This document shows, piece by piece, positions 1-7,093 of a DNA stretch of 16,985 nt. How positions within the stretch are numbered: the first letter of the stretch is position 1; every line of letters begins with the position of its first letter. The notes under the pieces are model-generated. The model was not told the DNA's origin, made no database searches, and saw nothing but the letters and a program-made list of their open reading frames with translations. The DNA comes from DASYYE01 sp035946955 (GTDB taxonomy: Bacteria; Actinomycetota; Actinomycetes; Streptosporangiales; Streptosporangiaceae). The translations under genes were made by a program, and so were the position numbers. The stretch covers positions 1 to 16,985 of the forward strand of contig DASYYE010000567.1 of the NCBI GenBank assembly GCA_035946955.1. The letters run 5' to 3'.

Positions 1-263
1 GCCATTGCACTGTCAGTGCCGGTCAGCACGTGGTATTGCCCATCGGCACCTGCCACCATGGGGCCGCTCTCGATTTCCTTGCGCGCTCCCGAGATAGCCC
101 GGGATTCGATCTCCCGGCCGATGCCCGTCATTTTCAGCAGCTCGTAAATGAATGCACGGGCGGTACCATGCTCGGGGTTGTCTTTTGACAGCGCGGCTAT
201 CTGGGCACGCCCAGACAGCAAACGGACACCATAGGCAGCCGTGGACTGCCAGGTGAGAGTCAT
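1..263 (-). CDS. Hypothetical protein, N-terminal part; runs off the left edge
   Basis: An open frame reads leftwards from an ATG at 263-261 to the window edge with no stop, giving at least 87 residues beginning MTLTWQSTAAYGVRLLSG. The product is soluble-looking, with a charged helical stretch around residues 36-66 (RAFIYELLKMTGIGREIES, then ARKEIES). I do not recognise the family. The frame opens only shortly upstream, with an in-frame TAG on the minus strand at 281-279, so this ATG is nearly the only start possible; no good ribosome site precedes it. Codon use is less GC-biased than in the neighbours (AAA, AAT, ATT, TTG appear), which suggests a recently acquired gene. Its 5' end overlaps, on the opposite strand, the remnant of a methyltransferase gene. 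It could be a gene of an integrated element. Confidence 0.5.
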   Translation of the reverse strand, partial: MTLTWQSTAAYGVRLLSGRAQIAALSKDNPEHGTARAFIYELLKMTGIGREIESRAISGARKEIESGPMVAGADGQYHVLTGTDSAM

Positions 264-417
264 CTCGGTGCCGTTCCGCTACACCTGGCCAGCCGAACTC
301 GACCTGATGGCACGGCTGGCCGGCATGACCCGGCACGAACGCTGGGGCGACTGGAACCGCGAGCCTTTCACCAGCGAGAGCCGTAAACACGTCTCCGTCT
401 GGCAGAAGACGGGCTAG
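235..417 (+). pseudogene. C-terminal remnant of a class I SAM-dependent methyltransferase
   Basis: The plus-strand frame ending with TAG at 415-417 encodes RVISVPFRYTWPAELDLMA, then RLAGM, ERWGDWNREPF and a final HVSVWQKTG. I recognise the pattern 'R-Y-x-W-P-x-E-L-D-L-M-A-R-L-A-G-M, then RWGxW(N/D)REPFT, then HVSVW' as the usual last 50 or so residues of small actinobacterial class I methyltransferases. The SAM-binding Rossmann core that should precede it (about 200 residues) is absent: an in-frame TAG lies at 232-234, and the sequence left of about 250 reads as another gene on the opposite strand. No credible start or ribosome site serves the scrap, so it is probably dead. The similarity probably begins near 253; the exact breakpoint is uncertain. 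Confidence 0.7.
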
Positions 418-426
418 CGGCCGGAC

Positions 427-1221
427 CTAGAGTCCCTCGAGGAGGTCGGTCTCGGTGATGCCGGGGCCCTGGCCCTCGCGGATGAACCACTCGGTCCCGA
501 ACCCCTGCTGGAACGCGTCATCCGGCATGGCCAGGAAGAACGACTGCTCGCTGATCTGGCTCGCGTGCGCTCGCATGGCGGCGCGCTTGTGCCCCAGGTA
601 AGGGGTGACGTCGACAGCCGCGGTGATCACCGACTCGGGCTTACCGAACTTCTCGACGTCACCGATGTCGGGCATCTGGACGTCGGTGTCCACGGCCATC
701 TCCGCGAGCTGGCTCATGCCGCGCAGCATGTGGTCGCGGTTCATCGTGGACTGGAACACCCGCGGGACGCCCGCCAGCGTGGCCGCGGCCATCCCGACCC
801 GGTGCACCTGGATGTGGTCCGGGTGGCCATAGCCCCCGTTGTCGTCGTAGCAGGTGAGCGCATCCGCGCGCTCCTCCTCCAGGATCACGGCGAGCTTCTT
901 GGCGGCCTCGTCCACCGAGGCGGCCCAGAACGACCCGGGCGCGTCATTGGTGGCCGTGCCCATCATCCCGGAGTCGGTGTAGCCGAGGAACTCGACCCGG
1001 TGCGCGCCCAGGATCTCGGCGGCCGCGCGGGTCTCGGCCACCCGCCGCTGCCAGAGTTCCTCTCCCACGTCGAGGAAACCCTCCGCGACCTCGCCGTGTT
1101 CGCCCCGTGTGGCGACCACCAGGACGACGCGGTGACCTTCTTCCGACGCCTTGCGGATCACCCCGCCGCAGGCGATGCACTCATCGTCAGGATGCGCATG
1201 GAACGACACCAAAGTGGCCAT
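427..1221 (-). CDS. PIG-L / LmbE family zinc deacetylase (Mca/MshB-like)
   Basis: 264 residues, a complete PIG-L fold protein. The family removes acetyl groups from GlcNAc-type substrates or cleaves related amides using one zinc ion. In actinobacteria it includes MshB and Mca of mycothiol metabolism and several natural-product deacetylases. The N-terminal motif is HAHPDDE at residues 8-14 (zinc ligands His10 and Asp13, general base Asp12 by family analogy), and the third ligand motif GHPDH lies at 132-136. No signal peptide is visible, so it is cytoplasmic. It starts at ATG 1221, only 30 bp after the stop of the helical-repeat gene on the same strand, so the two are probably one transcript; its own ribosome site is weak. 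At 264 residues it is somewhat shorter than Mca or MshB (nearer 290), so I call only the family. The N- and C-termini both look intact. Confidence 0.88.
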   Translation of the reverse strand: MATLVSFHAHPDDECIACGGVIRKASEEGHRVVLVVATRGEHGEVAEGFLDVGEELWQRRVAETRAAAEILGAHRVEFLGYTDSGMMGTATNDAPGSFWAASVDEAAKKLAVILEEERADALTCYDDNGGYGHPDHIQVHRVGMAAATLAGVPRVFQSTMNRDHMLRGMSQLAEMAVDTDVQMPDIGDVEKFGKPESVITAAVDVTPYLGHKRAAMRAHASQISEQSFFLAMPDDAFQQGFGTEWFIREGQGPGITETDLLEGL

Positions 1222-1251
1222 GCCGCCGACGCTACCCGAGCCATGTGACAG

Positions 1252-2232
1252 TCAAGCCCGCGGCTGGGTCAGACGAGGTACCAGGAGCAAGACCTCGGCG
1301 TGGTGCTGGGCGATCTCGGCGAGCCAATCGACCCACGTGCCCGGCCGGTCAGGGGCAAGCCGCAGTGCGCCGCTGAGCAGTTGCTGGGCACGCTCGGTGT
1401 CGCCTGCGATTTCGGCGGCGACGGCGAGGTAGAACACGAGGTCCGCGGTGTGCTCAGCCGTGCTGGGGAGCGTGAGGGCGAACTGGGCGGCTGGCGCGAG
1501 AGCGGCGGTGCCGGGGCGGCGGGCGAGTCCGTCCAGGAGTGACCGGAACCGTTGCGGATCAGCGACCACATCGAGCACCGCTTCGTGTTCACCCAGCGAT
1601 GCCAGGTCGAGCAGTGCCAGTGCGCGGTGGGTCGGCACGTCATCCTCGTCCGAGTCTGCCCTCGACGCGAGGATGTCACGCACCGTGGCGGACAGCAGGT
1701 CTTCGGAGCTGGCCGCCAGCATCGCACGCTGCCCCGCCAGGTCCGACCGGGTGAACTGGTTGGCCACAATACTCATGAGGAGTGGCCGGTACGCGGCCTC
1801 GGCGCCCTCGTCGCGGGCGGCTTGGCGCAGGGCCGAGTAGCGTTCGGCGACCTCCTCCGCCACTCGCAGCAGCGCCTCACCGACTGCCTCATCGGCAGCT
1901 GAGCCGAGCAGTTCGGGATGGCTCGCCAGGTAGTCGCGTTCCCCGGTGTAGGTGTCGGTCGCAAGCCATGCCTGGGCCGATGCAAGCAGGCCAGCATCCA
2001 CTGTGACCCAGGTGGGCAGTGGCTGGCCCGTCTGGCGCTGCCAGTCCGCTTCGAACGCGGCCGGGTCCGCCGCCCAGTGGCGGCGGGCTTGCTCATGGAC
2101 CATTGCCAGCAGGCCCCGGTCATCGCCGGCGGGTGCTACGGAGCTGCTCAGCCACTCGGCCGCGTCCGGGTGGCCGGGTTCCACCTCGGAAGCCCTGGCA
2201 ACCCGGAGGAACGCTTCGTTCGTCGTGGACAC
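1252..2232 (-). CDS. Cytoplasmic alpha-helical repeat (TPR-like) protein, function unknown
   Basis: About 326 residues if it starts at GTG 2232 (MSTTNEAFLRVARASEV); an in-frame TTG at 2241 is the alternative. It is rich in Ala, Leu, Glu and Arg and almost entirely helical, with TPR-like pairs near the C-terminus (AEHTADLVFYLAVAAEIAGD, then ERAQQLLSGALRLAPDRPG). The stretch YLASHPELLGSAADEAVGEA resembles the helical segments that accompany CHAT or TPR regions in actinobacterial proteins. No catalytic motif, signal peptide or membrane segment is visible. Start choice: neither codon has a well-spaced ribosome site, because the purine run GGGAGAGG abuts the GTG. A TACGTT -10-like hexamer at 2246-2241 would place transcription initiation almost on the GTG, consistent with a leaderless message; this is inference. 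It lies upstream of the PIG-L deacetylase, probably in one operon, and diverges from the phosphatase-like gene. Confidence 0.68.
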   Translation of the reverse strand: MSTTNEAFLRVARASEVEPGHPDAAEWLSSSVAPAGDDRGLLAMVHEQARRHWAADPAAFEADWQRQTGQPLPTWVTVDAGLLASAQAWLATDTYTGERDYLASHPELLGSAADEAVGEALLRVAEEVAERYSALRQAARDEGAEAAYRPLLMSIVANQFTRSDLAGQRAMLAASSEDLLSATVRDILASRADSDEDDVPTHRALALLDLASLGEHEAVLDVVADPQRFRSLLDGLARRPGTAALAPAAQFALTLPSTAEHTADLVFYLAVAAEIAGDTERAQQLLSGALRLAPDRPGTWVDWLAEIAQHHAEVLLLVPRLTQPRA

Positions 2233-2392
2233 CTCTCCCAACGTAGCGGCTGAGGCGGTATCGCCCCGGTGAGTTTCCAGAGACGATTTGTTGGCCTGAG
2301 CGTCTCCGTGCTGTCGCCTGCGCGTTGGGCAGCGGTCCTAGGGTCACCCCGGGACATGCCCGCGCCGCCGGGCGTCCTCGAAAGGAGAAACC

Positions 2393-4834
2393 ATGGCACA
2401 GGGTCATCGCAGTGGATGGCTGACTGGGCGGATCGTGACGATCACCGGGTGCGCCTCGTTGCTGGGCGGGCTGGCACTGGCGGGGGCGGGCACGCCAATG
2501 CAGCTGTCGGCCGCCACGTCGCCGCTGCACCCCGCGGCCGTGCACAGCCGCGCCACGGGATGCCAGCTTGGCAACGGTGTCACCCACGTGGTGCAGATCG
2601 GCTTCGACAACGTCCACTTCTTCCGGGACAACCCCAACGTCCCGTCCGACCTCCAGATGCTGCCGAACCTGCTGCACTTCATCGAGGGCAACGGCACGCT
2701 GCTGTCGAACAACCACACCCCATTGATCGCGCACACCGCCGACGACCTGCTGACCACGGCCACCGGCCTCTACGGCGACCGCCACGGCATGCCGGTCAGC
2801 AACAGCTACCAGACCTACAACACCGACGGCACGACCGACTCGGCCGGCTCGTTCGCCTACTGGACCGACCCGGTGTATGACACGGCCCACACCCCGAACG
2901 CGGGCCACGACACCAACCCGTCCATGGTCTACTCGGCCACCCCGCCATCGACCACGAGCCCGGCGCCCACGCCGAACTCCATCACCCCCGCCCCGTGGGT
3001 GCCGTTCACCCGCGCGGGCTGCAACGTCGGTGAGGTGGCCACAGCCAACCAGGAGCTGGAGAACACCGTGGTGGACATCCCCAAGGTGTTCGGCCCCAAC
3101 TCACCCGAGGCCCAGCAGCTCGCCAACGACCCGGACCACTTCAAGGACGCGGAAACCGCTGACTACGTCGGCATCGGCGTGCACTGCTCCCAGGGCGACG
3201 CGTTCTGCGCCGACGCCATGGGCATCAAGTACGGCCAGACCCAGCCGAGCAACACCGAAGCACCCGACCTGCTGCCCAACGAGCCCGGTGGCTACAACGG
3301 CTACGACGCCCTGTTCGGCCACCGCTACGTCGCGCCGCAGCTCGGCGCGGGCACCCCGAACGTGATGCACAACGGCTACGAGGTCACCAACGCCGCGGGC
3401 AACCTGGTCGACCTCAATGGCAACGAGCTGGACGGCGCGTTCCTGACCGGCCACCCCGGGTTCCCTGGCTACGGTGGCATCAACGCAGCCCAGACGCTCG
3501 CCTACACCGCGGACATGCTGGAGAGCGGTGTGCCCGTGGTCAACGCCTACATCTCCGACCTCCACGGCAACCACTTCATCCCTGGGCTGGCAGACTGCAG
3601 CAACGCGCCAGAGGCGCTGGGCACCGGCACCGCCTGCTACATCGAGCAGGCCCAGTACTACAACGCCGCATTCGGTAAGTTCTTCAAGCGCCTGGCCGCC
3701 GACGGCATCACGGCCAAGAACACGCTGTTCGTCTTCAGCTCGGACGAGGGCGACCACGAGGCCGGTGCCAATGTCGGCCGGGCGATCCAGCCCACCCCCG
3801 CCACCTGTGACGGCGCCAAGGTCAGCGGCAACACCGTGACCCCTGACGTGGCGTGCACCTACCCGACTGGCTCGTTCGGCGAGCTGGCCGGCGACCTGAC
3901 CGGCCTGCTGGCCACCCAGCGGAACAACACCACGCCGACGAGCCTGGAGAACGACACGGCGCCGGAGTTCTATGTCACCGGCAACCCCGGGCCCGACACC
4001 ACCACGGTGCGCACCCTCGAGCACGACGTGGCAGCCCTCACGAACAACAACCCCTACACCGGCGGCACGCAACAGATCATCAACTACCTCGCGGACCCGA
4101 CCGAGGAAGCGATCCTGCACATGGTGAACGCCGACCCGGCGCGCACCCCCACCTTCGCGGCGTTCGCCAGGCCTGACTACTACCTGGAGGCTGGCTCGGC
4201 GACGTGCACCGGGTCCTGCGTCACCCAGGACACCGGGTTCGCGTACAACCACGGTGACTACGCGGCCGAGATCAACACCAACTTCCTCGGCCTGGTCGGC
4301 CCAGGCGTCAGCCACCTCGGGCTGGACGGCTCGGCGGCCAACAAGGGACCGGGCTCGGCCGGTGCCAACAGCGGCCAGGTCACGGTCCCGGCCGAGCACA
4401 CGACCGGGCCGTGGGCCGACGAGACCGACATCCGGCCAACGATCATGTACCTCACCGGCCTCACCGACGACTACGAGCACGACGGCCGGGTCATCACGCA
4501 GGTGCTGGCCAGCCCGAACAGTGCGCTCTCCGCGGCCGGTGTGACCACCCTCGGTGAGTGCTACAAGCAGCTCAACTCCAGCGTCGGCGACTTCGGCACT
4601 GACACGCTGGTCGCCTCGACCAAGGCCATCGAGAGCACCAGCAGCGGTGACCAGGTCTACCTCCGCACCGACCAGATGCTCCACGGGCTCCTGGCAGCCC
4701 GGGACAAGGTGGCCGGCGAGATCAAGCAGGAGCTGGAGAACGCCGCATTCAACAACCAGCAGGTGCCGGACGTCGAGGCGCAGACGACCATCTGTGAGGC
4801 GCTCATCGCCGCCGCACACCACCTGGCTGGCTGA
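2393..4834 (+). CDS. Secreted alkaline-phosphatase-superfamily phosphodiesterase/phosphatase
   Basis: 813 residues, exported. The N-terminus has Arg6/Arg13, a hydrophobic run at about 14-32 and an A-x-A-type exit near LSA-A (38-41). The superfamily hydrolyses phosphate or sulfate esters with two metals. Visible blocks are: QIGFDN (Asp72, first metal ligand); NHTPLIAHTADDLLT, with a likely nucleophile Thr near 115; TGLYGDRHGMPVSNSY (124-139), the classic phosphodiesterase/pyrophosphatase block; ISDLHGNH (387-394); FSSDEGDH (448-455, Asp451 and His455); YNHGDY (618-623, His620); and DETDIRPTIMYLTGL followed by DGRVI (676-701), the family's C-terminal signature. Twelve cysteines, all after the signal peptide, fit an oxidised secreted protein. 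The insert at about 160-360 between blocks is long for the family. Ribosome site AAAGGAGAA at 2381-2389 fixes the ATG. The substrate cannot be read from the sequence. Confidence 0.8.
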   Translation: MAQGHRSGWLTGRIVTITGCASLLGGLALAGAGTPMQLSAATSPLHPAAVHSRATGCQLGNGVTHVVQIGFDNVHFFRDNPNVPSDLQMLPNLLHFIEGNGTLLSNNHTPLIAHTADDLLTTATGLYGDRHGMPVSNSYQTYNTDGTTDSAGSFAYWTDPVYDTAHTPNAGHDTNPSMVYSATPPSTTSPAPTPNSITPAPWVPFTRAGCNVGEVATANQELENTVVDIPKVFGPNSPEAQQLANDPDHFKDAETADYVGIGVHCSQGDAFCADAMGIKYGQTQPSNTEAPDLLPNEPGGYNGYDALFGHRYVAPQLGAGTPNVMHNGYEVTNAAGNLVDLNGNELDGAFLTGHPGFPGYGGINAAQTLAYTADMLESGVPVVNAYISDLHGNHFIPGLADCSNAPEALGTGTACYIEQAQYYNAAFGKFFKRLAADGITAKNTLFVFSSDEGDHEAGANVGRAIQPTPATCDGAKVSGNTVTPDVACTYPTGSFGELAGDLTGLLATQRNNTTPTSLENDTAPEFYVTGNPGPDTTTVRTLEHDVAALTNNNPYTGGTQQIINYLADPTEEAILHMVNADPARTPTFAAFARPDYYLEAGSATCTGSCVTQDTGFAYNHGDYAAEINTNFLGLVGPGVSHLGLDGSAANKGPGSAGANSGQVTVPAEHTTGPWADETDIRPTIMYLTGLTDDYEHDGRVITQVLASPNSALSAAGVTTLGECYKQLNSSVGDFGTDTLVASTKAIESTSSGDQVYLRTDQMLHGLLAARDKVAGEIKQELENAAFNNQQVPDVEAQTTICEALIAAAHHLAG

Positions 4835-4842
4835 GATACCGG

Positions 4843-4882
4843 ACCAGACGTGGCCGGCCCTGCCGGGCCGGCCACGTCTGGT
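4843..4882. terminator. Bidirectional rho-independent-type terminator, 18-bp perfect stem
   Basis: Perfect inverted repeat: arm 4843-4860 (starting ACCAGACGTGGCC), loop TGCC at 4861-4864, arm 4865-4882. It fills the 47-bp gap between the convergent phosphatase-like gene (stop 4832-4834) and the P450 gene (stop codon on 4884-4882), and touches the P450 stop. There is no T-run on either side, as usual for GC-rich actinobacteria. It should stop transcription from both directions. Confidence 0.85.
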
Positions 4883-6090
4883 CAGGCGGTGTCCCAGGCC
4901 AGGGGGAGGGCCTCGATCCCGTAGATGCCTTCGACGCCGCCGAACCCGACGTCCCCGGCCAGCCGCAGACCTGGCAGGCGCGGGGCCAGGAAGGCCAGGG
5001 CCTCCTCCAGTTCGGCGCGGGCCAGGTTAGACCCCAGGCAGAAGTGGGCACCCGCGCCGAAGGTCAGTACCCGCTCGTCGTGGCTGGCTGTGATGTCGAA
5101 CGCGTCGCCATGCGGCTGGTCGCGGTTGGCCCGTTCGGCGCAGACCGCGACGATGGTGCCCGTGGGGAACACCACATCCCGGTACTCGACGTCGCTGGTG
5201 CACAGCCGGGCCGTGAACGGGGTGATCGGCTCGAACCTGAGCACCTCCTCGACCGCGGACTCCAGCAGGTGGGGCTGTCCGGCGAGCAGTGCCCACTGGT
5301 CCGGGTGCGTCGCGAACAGGTGCAGCGCATGGGACAGTTGCGCCTGCGTGGTGTCCACGCCACCGGCCAGGACGTCGAGCACCAGGTTGACGCACTCGTC
5401 GTGGGTCAGCCGCTGGCCGTCGGCCTCGGCCGCCAGCAGCGTGGTGAGCAGGTCGTCCGATGGCTCGCGGCTGCGCAGCGCCAGCAGCGCCTCGGCGTAG
5501 CCGTACAGTTCCTGGGTGGCCTTCTCGATCTTGCCGGGCTCGCTGGCCAGCGCCCGGATGTCGAACTGCCGCTGCACCCAGCCCGACCACTCGTGCAGGC
5601 GTGGCGCGTCCTCCTCCGGCGCGCCCAGGACGGCGGCGATCGTCAGTGAGGGATAAGGCTTCGCGACCGACGACACGAACTCGCATCCTGACGCATCCGC
5701 CAGGCCATCCCAGATCCGGTCGAGGAACCTGCGCATCGCCGGCCGCCAGCGTGCTGCCGCGCGGGGGGTGAACGCTGGCCCCACCAGGGCACGCAGCCGG
5801 CGGTGGCGTTCCCCGGTGAGGTTGAGGATGTTGCTGTCGATCATCTCCCGGAGGCGGCCGCCGGTGACACCGAACAGGTCCGCGATCTCGCGGCCCGGGA
5901 ACGCGGTCTGCTTGGACCGCAGGAAGAACTCGCCAGCGTCGCGGTCGAGTACCACCAGCGCCAGCGGCGAGCGTGCCAGCCAGCCCTGCGCGCGGAGTCC
6001 GGCGAGCCGCTCGTGGTAGACGTCGCCGGTCAGGCCGGGGTCGTCGTAGTCGAAGAACGGGAGGTCGAGGTCTGTCACGTTGCCACGCAT
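4882..6090 (-). CDS. Cytochrome P450 (bacterial class I type)
   Basis: A complete soluble P450 of about 402 residues from ATG 6090 (411 from ATG 6117). P450s insert one oxygen atom from O2 into a substrate, using electrons from a ferredoxin. Numbering from the longer form: C-helix ERHRRLR (103-109), I-helix AGGVDTTQ (251-258) with the acid-Thr pair Asp255-Thr256, K-helix EEVLR (290-294) with the ExxR pair, and heme loop FGAGAHFCLG (353-362) with Cys360 as iron ligand. Nothing essential is missing. Start: homologous-looking sequence begins at about residue 18 (LDLPFFDYDDPG), and the 6117 ATG lies inside a strong hairpin that looks like the terminator of the upstream gene, so I prefer 6090; GTG 6078 is a third choice. 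None has a good ribosome site. No ferredoxin or biosynthetic partner is adjacent, so the substrate is unknown. Confidence 0.9.
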   Translation of the reverse strand: MRGNVTDLDLPFFDYDDPGLTGDVYHERLAGLRAQGWLARSPLALVVLDRDAGEFFLRSKQTAFPGREIADLFGVTGGRLREMIDSNILNLTGERHRRLRALVGPAFTPRAAARWRPAMRRFLDRIWDGLADASGCEFVSSVAKPYPSLTIAAVLGAPEEDAPRLHEWSGWVQRQFDIRALASEPGKIEKATQELYGYAEALLALRSREPSDDLLTTLLAAEADGQRLTHDECVNLVLDVLAGGVDTTQAQLSHALHLFATHPDQWALLAGQPHLLESAVEEVLRFEPITPFTARLCTSDVEYRDVVFPTGTIVAVCAERANRDQPHGDAFDITASHDERVLTFGAGAHFCLGSNLARAELEEALAFLAPRLPGLRLAGDVGFGGVEGIYGIEALPLAWDTA

Positions 6091-6104
6091 TACCGGAGAG
6101 TACG

Positions 6105-6138
6105 CCGGGCCGGCCATGGCTGGCCATGGCCGGCCCGG
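6105..6138 (-). terminator. Strong hairpin after the G1 peptidase gene; overlaps one possible P450 start
   Basis: Perfect 15-bp inverted repeat: arm 6105-6119, loop CTGG at 6120-6123, arm 6124-6138. On the minus strand it begins 27 bases after the peptidase stop codon, where a terminator is expected. It contains the ATG at 6117-6115, the longest possible start of the P450 frame, which argues for a downstream start. It could instead act as an attenuator or as an RNA structure hiding the start. There is no T-run. Confidence 0.65.
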
Positions 6139-6164
6139 TCAGTACGGGGGTGGCTACGCGGCGT

Positions 6165-6965
6165 CTAGCACGTGGCCTTCCACGTCTCGGAGAAGGCATC
6201 TTTATTGGACAGGGCAGAGGTCGCGTCGCACTTCGTGCCGCCCACCTGGATGAACATCTGGGTGAGGGTGAACGGCGCGGTCGTGTACGAACCGATCGGC
6301 TTGCTGTCGACGGTGACGGCGGTGAACTTGTCGGTACCGAAGTTCGCGAGCTTGGGGAAGGCCAGTTCCAGCACTGCCTCGGCCGAGGCGTTCTTGGCCG
6401 ACAGCGACTTGTGCACGGTGTTGGTCCAGCCCTGCGTGGTGTCGGCGAGCGTCAGGGTGTAGCTCGTGCCGGTCGTGTGGGTCACCGTGCCGGTGAAGTG
6501 GTCACCAGGCTTGACGGTCTTGGCGAGGAAGACCGGTGGGGCCGGGAACATCTCGTACCACGCGACGTACTTCGGCTTGCCAGAGCTGCAGATGCTGTCG
6601 GACCCGGTCTGCTCCACGGTCTTGTCGTTGAAACCGTCGATCCCGACCCAGGGTGCCGCGTCCGCGCTGCCGCTGGGGCACGTGACCGCGTTGAGGGTCC
6701 AGCTCGCCGAGACCTTCTTGAACTTGCCGCCACTGACGGCATAGCCGGACCAGTTGGGCGAGCCTACGGCGAATCTGCGGTGGCCGGTCCTGATCGGATG
6801 GGTGCCCGGCACCAGCCGGAGCGGGCCGCCGAGCCGCGGCGTGTGCGCGGCGGTGGCCCGGGGGGCGGCCTGGTGGCCGGTGGTGGCCGCCAAGGCCGGG
6901 GCCGTGGCCGCCAGCCCGGCAGCGAGGGTCAGTCCGGCCAGGGAGGTACACCATTTCCTGGTCAT
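6165..6965 (-). CDS. Secreted G1-family (glutamic) endopeptidase
   Basis: 266 residues with a clear Sec signal (Arg3, Lys4, hydrophobic 7-26, cleavage near ALA-A at 25-27), a propeptide-like basic region to about 66, then the mature domain starting at GSPNWSGYAV (68-77). G1 peptidases (eqolisins) cut proteins using a Gln/Glu pair and work at acid pH. The conserved blocks are present: ASWT (87-90), PWVGIDG (105-111), EQTGSD (118-123) with the predicted catalytic Gln119, AWYEMFP (135-141), VKPGDHF (151-157) and SAEAVLE (194-200) with the predicted catalytic Glu196. A Cys pair at 246 and 266 may form a disulfide. The start at ATG 6965 is supported by AGAGGAG nine bases upstream. The frame continues open far upstream without relation to this protein. 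It ends in a strong hairpin (6105-6138). Confidence 0.88.
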   Translation of the reverse strand: MTRKWCTSLAGLTLAAGLAATAPALAATTGHQAAPRATAAHTPRLGGPLRLVPGTHPIRTGHRRFAVGSPNWSGYAVSGGKFKKVSASWTLNAVTCPSGSADAAPWVGIDGFNDKTVEQTGSDSICSSGKPKYVAWYEMFPAPPVFLAKTVKPGDHFTGTVTHTTGTSYTLTLADTTQGWTNTVHKSLSAKNASAEAVLELAFPKLANFGTDKFTAVTVDSKPIGSYTTAPFTLTQMFIQVGGTKCDATSALSNKDAFSETWKATC

Positions 6966-7029
6966 AGGCGGGGGCTCCTCTTTCCTAGTCGTGCGACAGG
7001 GGATACGACGTCGTGCCGAGGGTGACGTG

Positions 7030-7048
7030 GCGGGCCGGGTCAGCCCGC
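7030..7048 (-). terminator. Weak GC hairpin downstream of the first LacI gene
   Basis: GCGGGC (7030-7035) pairs with GCCCGC (7043-7048) across a 7-base loop. It lies about 45 bases after the LacI-family stop on the minus strand. The stem is short and shares bases with the neighbouring inverted repeat at 7046-7069, so only one of the two can form at once. It is a possible weak terminator. Confidence 0.3.
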
Positions 7049-7069
7049 TGGTACAAACGATGACCAGCG
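7046..7069. promoter_or_regulatory. Inverted repeat CGCTGGT-N10-ACCAGCG, candidate operator
   Basis: Perfect 7-bp arms (7046-7052 and 7063-7069) enclose ACAAACGATG. The repeat lies between the LacI regulator stop (7094) and the peptidase start (6965), about 80-105 bp before the peptidase ATG. The spacer has a CG dinucleotide and shares AACGATG with the LacI-like site before the GH92 gene. It could be an operator for the peptidase or a hairpin ending the regulator transcript. Confidence 0.4.
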
Positions 7070-7093
7070 TAACTTCAGGGACATTCTGAACGG

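Noticed and set aside
427..1221. Naming the PIG-L protein as mshB or mca
   Set aside because: The zinc motifs identify only the family, the protein is shorter than either enzyme, and no mycothiol gene is adjacent.
2435..2455. Lipobox-like ITGC near the N-terminus of the phosphatase-like protein (Cys20)
   Set aside because: The hydrophobic stretch before the cysteine is only about six residues and continues after it, so a normal secretory signal cleaved near residue 40 fits better.
3101..4822. Long open frame antisense to the phosphatase-like gene
   Set aside because: It mirrors a GC-rich coding gene with strong third-position bias, has no recognisable domain, and the plus strand has clear motifs, a signal peptide and a ribosome site.
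4882..6965. P450 and neighbours as a natural-product gene cluster
   Set aside because: No ferredoxin, synthase, tailoring or resistance gene accompanies the P450; its neighbours are a peptidase and a phosphatase-like enzyme.
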